Positions 37,228-46,259 of a stretch of DNA of 64,000 nt are shown piece by piece. The stretch spans positions 310,001 to 374,000 of the forward strand of contig NZ_CANMTQ010000002.1 of assembly GCF_947500835.1 (NCBI RefSeq), given 5' to 3'. Every line of letters begins with the position of its first letter. Position 1 is the stretch's first letter. The position numbers and the translations under genes are program-made. The DNA comes from an uncultured Halomonas sp. GTDB taxonomy: Bacteria; Pseudomonadota; Gammaproteobacteria; Pseudomonadales; Halomonadaceae. Under the pieces are notes generated by a model that ran no database searches, had not been told where the DNA came from, and saw only the letters and a program-made list of their open reading frames with translations.

Positions 37228-39426
37228 TCAGGATGGCAGTTCCGCCGAAGGGCTCGTGCTCATGGGAGTTATCAACCTGCTCGCCGCCTTACCCAGCGGC
37301 ACCAACTGGCGACTGATCAGCGCCAGCTGCATCTGGAGTAGCCGCCGCTCGTCATCGGGCTCCTCGCTGGCCTGGGCCTCTAGCCTTGCTGCCCGCCTCG
37401 TGGCGGCCTCGAATGGAGGTGCAGGAGCACGTTGCCGCAGTCGTGACGCAATCTCTTCGATATCCACGACGATCGACTCGGCGGTGGCGCGTAATTCGGC
37501 GTCCTTGGCGAGCGCCAGGGTATCGCCACGATGAGCGCCCAAGGCAGACAGGTAACTGAGCAGGGTATAGGCATTGCCCAGAAAGCGAAAACCAATCGTC
37601 GTATCTTCGCGAAACTGGTCGGGTTCGAGCCGCACGTTAGCCAGCAGCGTCGAGAGGGCGGCATCGGCGTTATGCGCATTGCGCCGCGCCAACCGATAAT
37701 CCAGGTCGTCCTGCTTGCCGCCAACGTACTGTTGGAGGATCGCACGCAGATAACGACTGCTGGCCTCGAGCGTCTCCGCGCCCTGGCGGTACAGACGCCG
37801 CCTCTGCCAATCCGGCAGGATCAGCATCACCGCAAGGCTTGCGATCGAACCGCCAACCAGGGTATCGAATAGCCTCGGCCAGATCAGTCCGAAGCCATCC
37901 CCCACCTGATTGAAGCAGCATAGCACCAGCAAGGTGATCGCCGCTGTCGCGATCACATAATGTCGGTCACGGGTAGCAAAGAAGAGCACGCCCGCGACCA
38001 CCGCAATCGACAGTTGGATCAATTGGCCTGGAAACAGCGAAATCAATGCCCAGCCGGTAACCAAGCCGACCACCGTCCCGGTGATGCGTTGCCACAGAAA
38101 CTGTTGCGTGGCGCCGAAATTGGGCCGACAAACGAAGACGCTGGTCAGCAGGATCCAGTAACCCTGGGTAGGATGCACGAGATGCAATACCCCATAGCCG
38201 ACCACGAGAGTGGTTGCCAGGCGCAGGGCGTGGCGAAATATCGCCGACGACGGGGTCAGATGCAGCCGGAGGCGGTCACGCACATCACGCCATCCTTGTG
38301 GCGAGCGGTCATAGAGGCTGACGTCTTCATACTGGGTCAGGGCTTCGGGACTCTGGACGCTGCCTAGCTGATGCTGCAAGGCCGCCAGATTGTCGGTCAA
38401 GGCATCCAGCGAACGCAACAAGCCACGCCACTCCTGGCGCTGTTGGCCATGCAGGTCGGCGAGAGACGCCTTTAAATCGCTTAACGCCTGCTCGCTTTGA
38501 TCATGCTCGAATGGCTGGTTCAGCAACAATCCCCGGGCCAGCGCTCGGCAGGCGTTGCCCTGCTGCTCGAGTAGGCGCTGGCAACGGAACAGCACGTCGT
38601 GATGGAAGAAAGTCTCCGCTAGCGCCTCGTAGGGATAATGCGAAGAGCTTGCCCGCTCGTGGATATCCTGAGCGATGAAATACAGATGCAGGTATCGGTT
38701 GAGCTTGCGGGAACCGCGCTGGTTCTCCAGACGGCGGAAGATCATCTCCTTGGCCTGATTGAGCGCATTGACGACCTTGCCGTTCTGCTCTGCCAGCAGC
38801 ATCCGTTGTGCCTCGATATCCAGCCCCTGCAAAGGCTCGAAGAGTGTCGCCTTGAGTCGCAGGTAGATTTCCAGTTCGCGAAACAGCAACGCCATACTCA
38901 ACTTGAGCGGCTGGCGCGAAAACAGTGCGCACCAAATCACCGAAATGACGCCGTACCATGCCGCGCCGGATACCAGTAGCAGCGGCTCCCACCAGAGCGA
39001 ATGCGCGGGTGAGCCCTCGCTGCTCTCGATTGTGATCATGGTGTAGATCGCCAGAATAAGCGTGGCAGAAGCGATGGTGCCATAGCGCTGCCCCACAGCA
39101 CCCAGCATGCTCATGCCAAAAGTGGAAATCGCCAGCCCCACGACAAACACCCAAGGATGACCGAACAGCAATTCCACGGCGAAAGAGGCGATGCTGAAAC
39201 AGATCAACGTCACCCCCAACGACGTTAACCGACCTAACCAGTTATCGTCGGTCTCGGCCAACGCACTGGCGATGACGCCAAGAAACAGGGGGATCAGCAT
39301 GCTGACATCGCCGGCAAGCCAGTTCACCAGCAGAGCACCGGATAGCGCGATGAACACGCGCAGGCTGTAGGCGAAAACATCCTGTGTCCAGAGACGTTTC
39401 AAGGGCTGGTCGAGAAAGGGTGCCAT
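37228..39426 (-). CDS. YccS-like FUSC family inner membrane protein
   Basis: 732 aa from the ATG at 39426; a TTG 15 codons earlier is also possible. Two blocks of hydrophobic segments (about 25-175 and 395-525) are separated and followed by soluble alpha-helical domains, the FUSC/YccS layout. G-Y-W-I-L-L-T-S-V-F-V-C-R-P-N-F matches the second FUSC membrane block. Related proteins are implicated in efflux of aromatic acids, but for YccS the substrate is unknown. It converges with recG at 8 bases, with no visible terminator between. Confidence 0.85.
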   Translation of the reverse strand: MAPFLDQPLKRLWTQDVFAYSLRVFIALSGALLVNWLAGDVSMLIPLFLGVIASALAETDDNWLGRLTSLGVTLICFSIASFAVELLFGHPWVFVVGLAISTFGMSMLGAVGQRYGTIASATLILAIYTMITIESSEGSPAHSLWWEPLLLVSGAAWYGVISVIWCALFSRQPLKLSMALLFRELEIYLRLKATLFEPLQGLDIEAQRMLLAEQNGKVVNALNQAKEMIFRRLENQRGSRKLNRYLHLYFIAQDIHERASSSHYPYEALAETFFHHDVLFRCQRLLEQQGNACRALARGLLLNQPFEHDQSEQALSDLKASLADLHGQQRQEWRGLLRSLDALTDNLAALQHQLGSVQSPEALTQYEDVSLYDRSPQGWRDVRDRLRLHLTPSSAIFRHALRLATTLVVGYGVLHLVHPTQGYWILLTSVFVCRPNFGATQQFLWQRITGTVVGLVTGWALISLFPGQLIQLSIAVVAGVLFFATRDRHYVIATAAITLLVLCCFNQVGDGFGLIWPRLFDTLVGGSIASLAVMLILPDWQRRRLYRQGAETLEASSRYLRAILQQYVGGKQDDLDYRLARRNAHNADAALSTLLANVRLEPDQFREDTTIGFRFLGNAYTLLSYLSALGAHRGDTLALAKDAELRATAESIVVDIEEIASRLRQRAPAPPFEAATRRAARLEAQASEEPDDERRLLQMQLALISRQLVPLGKAASRLITPMSTSPSAELPS

Positions 39427-39545
39427 AGGCAGAAAGAGGGAAACCTCTGGTCGCTGAAGAATTGGCAGCAAAAATAATGCTAACAGCCTACGACCTTAGT
39501 CTAAAATTTTAATTCAGGTGAAGGGGAATAACGGGATAGGCGCGA

Positions 39546-39905
39546 TCAACGCAAATAGCGCAATAGCTTCTGCAGCCTCGTCAAATCCTTCGAATCACCG
39601 ACCAGACGCACACGACCGTCCATCATGCCATCGAGAAAGGCGCGCTGAGTGGGCTTCTTTAGAATGGCAATAGCGGCATCGGCATCACGAAAACGCAACT
39701 CGAGATCGAGATCCACCGGCAAACCTGAGGCGCTTTCGATGGCATCCGGTGTCATGCGGTAGTGGCGCGCGATACTCAAGTCTTCCGTGGCAATACCCCA
39801 GTCAAGACGACGCATCTCAGCCAGCGTTTCACGAAAGCGCTGATTGCCGCGCCTGGCGCGTTTCAACATCAACCCCAGCAGCCACAACATTAGTTTTAAT
39901 TTCAT
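39546..39905 (-). CDS. Hypothetical protein, possibly SCP2-like
   Basis: 119 aa. An N-terminal hydrophobic stretch (M-L-W-L-L-G-L-M-L) with basic residues after it could be a membrane anchor. The rest (D-L-E-L-R-F-R-D-A-D-A-A-I-A-I-L and G-R-V-R-L-V-G-D-S-K-D-L) recalls SCP2-type sterol-carrier-like proteins in strand-loop pattern, which is a weak impression only. It lies between yccS and the hupB terminator. I do not assign a function. Confidence 0.5.
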   Translation of the reverse strand: MKLKLMLWLLGLMLKRARRGNQRFRETLAEMRRLDWGIATEDLSIARHYRMTPDAIESASGLPVDLDLELRFRDADAAIAILKKPTQRAFLDGMMDGRVRLVGDSKDLTRLQKLLRYLR

Positions 39906-39935
39906 GGCATTCCCATTAGCGGCATAGAAAAAATT

Positions 39936-39956
39936 GCCGGCTTTAGAATAGCCGGC
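39936..39956 (-). terminator. Terminator of hupB-like gene
   Basis: A 7-bp stem (GCCGGCT / AGCCGGC) read on the minus strand is followed by AATTTTTT. Confidence 0.7.
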
Positions 39957-40015
39957 ACGCTAGATCATTGCACGCAACGCTGCTGGTTCCGCACACTCTT
40001 GAAGATGGGTCTTGC

Positions 40016-40291
40016 CTACTTTGAAACCGCATCCTTGAGGGATTTGCCTGCCTTGAAGGCAACGGTCTTGCTGGCGGGAATTTTCAAAGCCGCACCGGTT
40101 TGAGGGTTCTTGCCAGTACGAGCGGCGCGTTCACGCACGACGAAGGAACCAAAACCGATCAACGAAACATCCTGGCCTTGAGCAACCGTGCCGGTGATTT
40201 CATCGAGAATGACGTTGAGGACCTGGCTGGCCTTGTCCTTGGAAAGATCGGCACGCTCGGCAATTGCCGCGGCGAGTTCTGGCTTACGCAT
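40016..40291 (-). CDS. hupB: DNA-binding protein HU (HU-beta type)
   Basis: 91 aa from the ATG at 40291, behind AGGAG. It shows the HU signature G-F-G-S-F-V-V-R-E-R-A-A-R-T-G-K-N-P-Q-T-G and the beta-arm proline block. It bends DNA and organises the nucleoid. A TATAAT-like -10 lies at 40359-40364 on the minus strand. The hairpin at 39936-39956 ends the transcript. Confidence 0.94.
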   Translation of the reverse strand: MRKPELAAAIAERADLSKDKASQVLNVILDEITGTVAQGQDVSLIGFGSFVVRERAARTGKNPQTGAALKIPASKTVAFKAGKSLKDAVSK

Positions 40292-40414
40292 GTAGCACTC
40301 CTGATATGAGCTATGACTAAGGTGGCAAGATTCACCATCCATTGTTGTTGTACAAACAATTATATAACTACTTCTTCGCCGTATTATGAATACCAGCGAA
40401 ATATTACTACGCGC

Positions 40415-41575
40415 CTAGACTAACAAGCCAGGTGCCATTCGTGCCAGTTCGACTTTCCTCCGCACGCTTCGGCCTGTCAACGCAAAGCCAATCAACTGTC
40501 CTTTCTCGTCTTCAGCAAGCGCTGTCAGATCGTTGCCTTCACCTTCAACGCGCCAACAGGCGGGGGTCTGTCTTGGGGGTAGCGCCACCACCGGACAAGC
40601 CGGTGTCTTGACCAGTATCGGCCAGGCGCCATAGCCGACCGGGCTCGGAGTACCGGTCAGAGTAAGCGCCAAGGCCTTGGCGCTGGCCTGAAGAGGCTGA
40701 ACATACATGGCGTTGAGCCCTGCTACACAGGCGCCATCCCCGAGGGCATAAATATTCGGCACCGTGGTACGCAAATAGCGATCGGTATGAATGCCTTCGG
40801 CGCTGACCTCAAGCCCCGCCTGGCGCGCCAGCTCGAGGCGGGGCGTCAAGCCGGTAGCGATCAGTACCAGATCGGCCTTCAGGGATTGACCGTCATCGAG
40901 TGTCAGCGCTGCACTGCCATCGTCGCCCTGAAGCTTTTCGAGCACACGACCCAGCTTCATGTCGATGCCAAGATCAATGAACGCCTCCCCTAGCACGCGA
41001 CCCAGCGGCTCGGGAAGAAGCCGTATCAAGGGCGTGTCTTCCGGGGCGATCATGATCACCTCATGACCTCCAGCACGCAGATCGTTGGCGTATTCACAGC
41101 CCACCAGCCCTGCACCCACGATGGCCACTCGCCCAGGACGATCCAGTGCCATCAGCGCCGCATGAAAACCGCGATAATCATCGAGATCGTTGATGGTGAA
41201 GGCTCGCCCGTGGAGAGACTCGGGAATATCGAAAGATGGTCGAGATGAGGCGCCGGTCGCCAGTACCAGTTCGCCATAGGCAAGACGCTCGGCCCCGATG
41301 ACAAGCTCGGCTGTTCGAGTATCGATGGCATCGACCCGAGTGTGGGTACGCACCACTGCCTGCAACTCATCGGCGACTTGCAGGGCACTGCGTGCCACCA
41401 GCTTCTCGGGGGATATCTTCTTGGCGAAACCGGTCGAGAGCAAGGGCTTGGAGTAGTCGTCACCGCTATCCGCGGTGATCAGCGTGATCGGTCGCTCCGA
41501 TCCTTTGGTACGCAGCTGACGGGCCAGCCCGAGTCCCGCCATACCGGTACCGAGAATGGTCAAGGGTGCACTCAT
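40415..41575 (-). CDS. FAD-dependent rubredoxin-NAD(+) reductase-like protein
   Basis: 386 aa. Two Rossmann folds: the FAD-binding G-T-G-M-A-G-L-G near residue 9 and the NAD-binding V-A-I-V-G-A-G-L-V-G-C-E-Y near 150, with T-G-L-T-P and N-I-Y-A-L-G-D as the family end blocks. It resembles rubredoxin reductases of pseudomonads (RubB/AlkT) that feed alkane hydroxylases or detoxify oxygen species. No rubredoxin gene is in the window, so the assignment is by fold and length. It diverges from ubiC. Confidence 0.8.
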   Translation of the reverse strand: MSAPLTILGTGMAGLGLARQLRTKGSERPITLITADSGDDYSKPLLSTGFAKKISPEKLVARSALQVADELQAVVRTHTRVDAIDTRTAELVIGAERLAYGELVLATGASSRPSFDIPESLHGRAFTINDLDDYRGFHAALMALDRPGRVAIVGAGLVGCEYANDLRAGGHEVIMIAPEDTPLIRLLPEPLGRVLGEAFIDLGIDMKLGRVLEKLQGDDGSAALTLDDGQSLKADLVLIATGLTPRLELARQAGLEVSAEGIHTDRYLRTTVPNIYALGDGACVAGLNAMYVQPLQASAKALALTLTGTPSPVGYGAWPILVKTPACPVVALPPRQTPACWRVEGEGNDLTALAEDEKGQLIGFALTGRSVRRKVELARMAPGLLV

Positions 41576-41649
41576 GGAACTCCTGCCAAGCGATTCATGA
41601 TTAACCTCTCATGGTACACTACGGCCCCTTGTTTTGACCCGGAGCCCGC

Positions 41650-42198
41650 GTGAGCGCCGAACATCAATCCTACCCATTCTTGAAAGTGTCCTGGCGCCCC
41701 GCCGCCGCCTGGCGACCGGCCATGAGTAGCGCCTGGTGGCACTGGGTCGGCTCCACGGATTCTCTCACCCAGCGCTTGATCGGTGCGGCGAACGGCGAGT
41801 TCAATGTCCAACTGCTCGTTCAGTGCCTTGATCGACCGCGCCGCGACGAGGCGCTGGCATTGAATGTCCCCTTTGCTCAGCGGGTCTGGCGCCGGGAAGT
41901 GGCCTTGTGCGCTGGTGGACATCCTTGGGTCGTGGCCCGCTCCGTCGCACCGCTGAGTTCGCTGCAAGGCCAGCGCCTGGGTCAGCTAGGCGAGCGCTCC
42001 CTGGGCAGCTGGTTGTTCCGTCAGCCGGACCTCGAGCGAGGTCCAATCGAGGTAACATCTCGACCGGCACCCTTTCATCCTGCCGAGCCCGGCCCATGGG
42101 GGCGGCGTTCAGTGTTTCGTCATGGCCGCTTTCGGGTATTGGTGCAAGAGTTCTTTCTTGCGCGCATGGCGGATGATCTTGGCCTGCCCAGGCGCTAG
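41650..42198 (+). CDS. ubiC: Chorismate pyruvate-lyase
   Basis: 182 aa, starting at a GTG behind CCGGAG. The pattern W-W-H-W-V-G-S-T-D-S-L-T-Q-R-L, the R-E-V-A-L-C ... W-V-V-A-R-S block near residue 85 and G-R-R-S-V-F-R-H near 155 fit UbiC. It makes 4-hydroxybenzoate for ubiquinone. The stop codon TAG (42196-42198) is made by the TA target site plus the first G of MITE copy 2, so the reading frame ends exactly at the element. The family length elsewhere is about 165-180 aa, so little or nothing seems lost. Confidence 0.9.
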   Translation: MSAEHQSYPFLKVSWRPAAAWRPAMSSAWWHWVGSTDSLTQRLIGAANGEFNVQLLVQCLDRPRRDEALALNVPFAQRVWRREVALCAGGHPWVVARSVAPLSSLQGQRLGQLGERSLGSWLFRQPDLERGPIEVTSRPAPFHPAEPGPWGRRSVFRHGRFRVLVQEFFLARMADDLGLPRR

Positions 42199-42461
42199 GG
42201 TCTGTTGACGTTTCGTTCACGGCCGCGCTGGCGCCAGTTTTTATTCGGGGCAAGGCAGGAGGAGAGAGGTTTGGTATTCCAAATGAACAACGACTAACGC
42301 CGCAGCGAATAAAAACTGGCCCAGCCCTTTGGGTTGTGCATCAAAAAGCGCCATCCTGCGTTGCGAAACTTGAAAAGGGAACCACCCTTCACTGCGTTCC
42401 GCGCCTTGACTGGCACATTTTGATGCAGCAACGCGGTTCGTGATGAAACGTCAACAGACCC
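42198..42461. mobile_element. MITE-like element, copy 2 (264 bp, TA target duplication)
   Basis: Diverged copy of the element at 4458-4722, in the same orientation, with many scattered substitutions. Ends are GGGTCTGTTGACGTTTC and its complement, with TA outside both (42196-42197, 42462-42463). The internal inverted repeat CCAGTTTTTATTC / GAATAAAAACTGG is kept. No transposase is encoded. It sits in the ubiC-ubiA gap, a pair normally adjacent, and lies within a presumed operon. Confidence 0.85.
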
Positions 42462-42496
42462 TATACTAAGCCCGCGATTGGCTTTCGGAGGCTTCC

Positions 42497-43378
42497 ATGG
42501 TTCAAGCCACACATCTGCGCGGTCTCAGCCGCCTGCCCGACTTCCTGCAGCTGACCCGGCTCGACCGGCCGATCGGCACCTGGCTTTTGATGTGGCCGAC
42601 TCTGTGGGCCCTATGGGTCGCCGCGGATGGGATACCGGCTCGGGACACGCTGCTGATCTTCGTCGCCGGCGTATATCTCATGCGCGCCGCAGGCTGCGTG
42701 ATCAATGACTATGCGGATCGTCATTGGGATGGCCATGTCAAGCGCACCAGGACGCGCCCTCTGGCCACTGGACGCATCAGCGAAAACGAGGCCAAGGGGC
42801 TCTTTGCCGGCCTGGTAATCGCCGCTTTCCTGCTGGTGTGCCTGACCAATGTCTTCACCGTGATGCTCGCCTTCGGCGGCGTGGCGCTGGCCTTTATCTA
42901 CCCTTTCATGAAGCGCTACACCCATTGGCCTCAGCTATTTCTCGGCGCGGCATTTTCCTGGTCGATTCCCATGGCCTTCGGCGCCGTGCTGGAAACGGTA
43001 CCCGTGGAAGCCTGGCTCTTGTTCTGCGCCAATTTGGCCTGGACCGTGGCTTATGACACCGAGTACGCCATGGTCGATCGTGATGACGACCTGAAGGTTG
43101 GCATCAAGTCCACCGCGGTACTATTCGGCCACTACGACCGGCTGATGATCGGCCTGTTGCAGCTGGCCACCCTGACCCTTCTGGCTATCGTCGGCGCTCG
43201 CCTCGCGCTGGGGGGCTTTTTCTGGCTGGGGCTTGTGAGCATGGCGCTGATCTTCGTCTATCAGCACTGGCTGATCCGTCATCGTTCCCGGGATCGCTGC
43301 TTTCAGGCATTTCTCAATAATCATTGGGCGGGATTGGTGGTGTGTGCGGGGCTGGTCCTGGACCTCTGGCCTGCCTGA
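42497..43378 (+). CDS. ubiA: 4-hydroxybenzoate octaprenyltransferase
   Basis: 293 aa with about eight membrane segments. The first aspartate-rich motif N-D-Y-A-D-R-H-W-D is at 70-78, the second [12 protein letters not shown] at 187-198. It attaches the polyprenyl tail to 4-hydroxybenzoate in ubiquinone synthesis. A GGAGG site lies 7 bases before the ATG. MITE copy 2 lies between ubiC and this gene. Confidence 0.95.
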   Translation: MVQATHLRGLSRLPDFLQLTRLDRPIGTWLLMWPTLWALWVAADGIPARDTLLIFVAGVYLMRAAGCVINDYADRHWDGHVKRTRTRPLATGRISENEAKGLFAGLVIAAFLLVCLTNVFTVMLAFGGVALAFIYPFMKRYTHWPQLFLGAAFSWSIPMAFGAVLETVPVEAWLLFCANLAWTVAYDTEYAMVDRDDDLKVGIKSTAVLFGHYDRLMIGLLQLATLTLLAIVGARLALGGFFWLGLVSMALIFVYQHWLIRHRSRDRCFQAFLNNHWAGLVVCAGLVLDLWPA

Positions 43379-43385
43379 AAAGTGC

Positions 43386-43436
43386 CCGTCATAAGATTGT
43401 CATGTATACGCGGTGTAATCGTCATCGTTGTGTCAT
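43386..43436 (+). promoter_or_regulatory. Two tandem Pho boxes upstream of phoB
   Basis: Box 1 at 43386-43403 (CCGTCATAAGATTGTCAT) has direct GTCAT repeats spaced 11 bases. Box 2 at 43419-43436 (TCGTCATCGTTGTGTCAT) has the same arrangement. The two boxes are 33 bases apart centre to centre, about three helical turns, on the same DNA face. They fit autoregulation by PhoB. Confidence 0.75.
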
Positions 43437-43455
43437 TGCAAAGCGAGGCCAGTGG

Positions 43456-44145
43456 ATGACTGCCAAGACCGTTCTCATCGTCGATGACGAAGCCGCCATT
43501 CGCGAAATGATCGCCGTTGCGCTTGAGATGGCAGATTACCGGGTACTGGAAGCATGTAACGCTCAAGCAGCCCACGCGCTGATCGTGGATGAACAACCTG
43601 ATTTGCTGCTGCTCGACTGGATGATGCCAGGTACCAGCGGCATCGAATTCGCCCGGCGCTTGAAGCGTGAGGAAGTCACCAGCGAACTGCCGATCATCCT
43701 GCTCACCGCCAAGAGCGAGGAAGACAACAAGATACTGGGTCTGGAAGCGGGCGCCGATGATTACATCACCAAGCCGTTTTCACCCCGGGAGCTGGTGGCT
43801 CGCTTGCGAGCGGTATTGCGACGCACCACGCCCCGCGGCATCGAGGAGGCGGTGGAGGTCGAGGGCCTGCTGCTCAATCCTGCCAGTCATCGGGTTTTCT
43901 CCAACGGTAAGGCACTGGAAATAGGCCCCACCGAATATCGCCTGTTACAATTTTTCATGACACATCAAGAGCGCGCCTACACCCGAGGCCAACTGCTGGA
44001 CCAGGTGTGGGGCGGCAATGTCTATGTAGAGGAGCGTACCGTGGACGTGCATATCCGCCGCCTGCGCAAGGCGCTGGGCGACTCCCATCAGCATCTGATC
44101 CAGACCGTGCGCGGCACCGGCTATCGCTTCTCGGTCCAGCTATGA
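43456..44145 (+). CDS. phoB: Phosphate regulon response regulator PhoB
   Basis: 229 aa from the ATG at 43456; a longer open frame overlaps the Pho boxes and is not used. OmpR/PhoB family: phosphoacceptor D54 with D10-D11 and K106 in the receiver, and a winged-helix DNA-binding domain with E-R-T-V-D-V-H-I-R-R-L-R-K-A-L. It activates phosphate starvation genes. It precedes phoR by 9 bases. Confidence 0.95.
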   Translation: MTAKTVLIVDDEAAIREMIAVALEMADYRVLEACNAQAAHALIVDEQPDLLLLDWMMPGTSGIEFARRLKREEVTSELPIILLTAKSEEDNKILGLEAGADDYITKPFSPRELVARLRAVLRRTTPRGIEEAVEVEGLLLNPASHRVFSNGKALEIGPTEYRLLQFFMTHQERAYTRGQLLDQVWGGNVYVEERTVDVHIRRLRKALGDSHQHLIQTVRGTGYRFSVQL

Positions 44146-44154
44146 ACCCGATCC

Positions 44155-45483
44155 ATGTACTACTGGACCAATGAACTCTGGCGGCTCGCCTATCTGATCG
44201 TCGGCACGGGCGGTCTGGGCTGGCTCGTCGGCCTTCCAGGCTGGGGGCTGGCGGCGGGACTTGCCCTGTTCATTGGCATTCATATCCGCCATCTGCGCCA
44301 GCTCTACGCCTGGCTGTATCAGAATCCCCATCAGGAACCACCCTCGGGCACCGGTGTATGGGGCGATCTCTTCGATCGTCTGTATCGCTATCAAAAGGCG
44401 CAGCACAAGGCCCAATCGCGCCTGCGTACCGTCATTCAGCGCGTTCAGAACTCATCGGAAGCCATGCGGGACAGCGTGGTGATGCTTGACCGGCGCGGCG
44501 CCCTGGACTGGTGGAATAGCGCCGCGGAACAGATGCTGGGCTTCAAATCTCCTCAGGATCGGGGTCAGCATGTCACCAACTTGCTGCGTGACCCTCAGTT
44601 CATCGCTTATTTCGAAAGGCGAGACTACCGCGAGCCCCTGATTCTAGCCTCGCCAGTGCGTAATGGTCTGATCCTGCAGTTTCAACTGACCCTGTTCGGC
44701 GACGATGAACGCCTGATCATGGCGCGTGACATCACACGGTTGAAGCGCCTGGAGCAGATGCGCCAGGATTTCGCCGCCAATGTCTCCCATGAATTGAGAA
44801 CACCCCTGACGGTGCTGGTCGGCTATCTGGAAACCTACGGCGAACATGCCGATCAGTTGCCCCCGCGCTGGCAGCGCGGTCTACAGCAGATGCAGGAACA
44901 GACCCACCGCATGCAGAATCTGGTCGCGGATCTGCTGTTGCTGTCGCGCCTGGAAACCGATCATCGTGCAAAGCAAACCACTAGCATCGATCTTCCCGGC
45001 CTGATGGAAACCATTCGCCGGGATGCCGAGACGCTTTCGGAAGGCAGCCATACCTTGCGCCTGGACATCGACGATTCAAGAGACCTCTTGGGCGACGAGC
45101 AAGAGATCCACAGCGCCCTCTCCAATCTGGTCTTCAACGGCGTGCGCTATACCGCCTCAGGCAGCACCATCGTCTTACGCTGGCACGCCTGGCTTGGCGG
45201 CGCTGCACTGGAGGTAAGCGACGACGGCGAAGGAATCGACGCGGTGCATATCCCACGCCTCACGGAACGCTTTTACCGCATTGACAAGGATCGCAGCAGC
45301 GCCACCGGCGGTACCGGGCTGGGGCTTGCCATCGTCAAGCATGTGCTGTTGCGTCATGACGCCCATCTGGAGATCGAGTCCCGCCTGGGCCATGGAACGC
45401 TGTTTCGCTGCGTCTTTCCCGAGACGCGATTGGTGCAGGCTACTAGTGATATATCCTCGGGAGACGAAATCCACCGGCAATAG
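44155..45483 (+). CDS. phoR: Phosphate regulon sensor kinase PhoR
   Basis: 442 aa, starting at the ATG at 44155, 9 bases after the phoB stop. Two N-terminal membrane segments (10-45), a PAS-like domain (about 95-195), and a kinase core with H212 in N-V-S-H-E-L-R-T-P-L, N-box L-V-F-N-G-V-R-Y-T and G-boxes D-D-G-E-G-I and G-T-G-L-G-L. It phosphorylates and dephosphorylates PhoB depending on PstSCAB-PhoU signalling. Confidence 0.94.
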   Translation: MYYWTNELWRLAYLIVGTGGLGWLVGLPGWGLAAGLALFIGIHIRHLRQLYAWLYQNPHQEPPSGTGVWGDLFDRLYRYQKAQHKAQSRLRTVIQRVQNSSEAMRDSVVMLDRRGALDWWNSAAEQMLGFKSPQDRGQHVTNLLRDPQFIAYFERRDYREPLILASPVRNGLILQFQLTLFGDDERLIMARDITRLKRLEQMRQDFAANVSHELRTPLTVLVGYLETYGEHADQLPPRWQRGLQQMQEQTHRMQNLVADLLLLSRLETDHRAKQTTSIDLPGLMETIRRDAETLSEGSHTLRLDIDDSRDLLGDEQEIHSALSNLVFNGVRYTASGSTIVLRWHAWLGGAALEVSDDGEGIDAVHIPRLTERFYRIDKDRSSATGGTGLGLAIVKHVLLRHDAHLEIESRLGHGTLFRCVFPETRLVQATSDISSGDEIHRQ

Positions 45484-45507
45484 ACTGCGCGGCGATGATA
45501 GTGTCAG

Positions 45508-46233
45508 TCACAGACGCGCCGGCAACGCCTGGTAGTGCTGCCGCCACATCAATACCGAGGCGGCCACCGCTCCGGGCAGCAAGATGAGATTGGCCACGGG
45601 GATCCAGGTTGCCAGCAGCACCCAGCCGCCGAAGGTCAGCGTCGGCCACCAGCGCGAGCGTAGCCGGCGCTTCATGTCATCGAAACTGACCCGGTTGTTG
45701 TCCATCGGGTAGTCGAGGTAGGTGATCGCCATCATCCAGGCAGAGAATGCCGCCCACAGGAAAGGCATGGCTAAATTGAGCCCCGGCACGAACCCCAGCA
45801 GAAACAGAAGCGCCATGCGCGGCAATATGTAGGCCAGCTTGACCAGTTCCCGGCCTAAAGAGTCAATGGCGCTGCGCCAGAAGCCGCGATCGTCCAGGGG
45901 GGGACTGCCGGTCACGCGCAGTTCGACTTTCTCGGCGAGAAAGCCGTAGAACGGCGCGGCGATGAGATTCGAGACCAGGGAGAAGGTGAAGAACACGATC
46001 AACCCAAGGCTTATCACCAGCAGCGGCCAGATTAGCCACTCGAGCCATATGAGCCAACTCGGCACCTTGAGCATCCAGTAGTCGAGCCAGCCGCCGAAAT
46101 TATTGAGCAGATAGGCAATGGTGCCCACATAAAGCACCAGATTGACCAGCACCGGCAGGAAGACGTAACGCCGCAGCCCTTTTGAGAGAACCAGCCGCGT
46201 TCCCTGGGTCAGGGCACCAAAGGCATTGAGCAT
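45508..46233 (-). CDS. cysZ: Sulfate transporter CysZ
   Basis: 241 aa with four membrane segments in the CysZ pattern. The motifs F-L-P-V-L-V-N-L near residue 25, N-L-I-A-A-P-F-Y-G-F-L-A-E near 90, and L-D-Y-P-M-D-N-N near 180 are typical. It imports sulfate, linked to cysteine synthesis. It lies between phoR and phoU, facing phoR, and interrupts the usual phoBR/phoU vicinity. Confidence 0.9.
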   Translation of the reverse strand: MLNAFGALTQGTRLVLSKGLRRYVFLPVLVNLVLYVGTIAYLLNNFGGWLDYWMLKVPSWLIWLEWLIWPLLVISLGLIVFFTFSLVSNLIAAPFYGFLAEKVELRVTGSPPLDDRGFWRSAIDSLGRELVKLAYILPRMALLFLLGFVPGLNLAMPFLWAAFSAWMMAITYLDYPMDNNRVSFDDMKRRLRSRWWPTLTFGGWVLLATWIPVANLILLPGAVAASVLMWRQHYQALPARL

Positions 46234-46259
46234 AGAAAGGCTTAACTCTTGAGAAAAGC

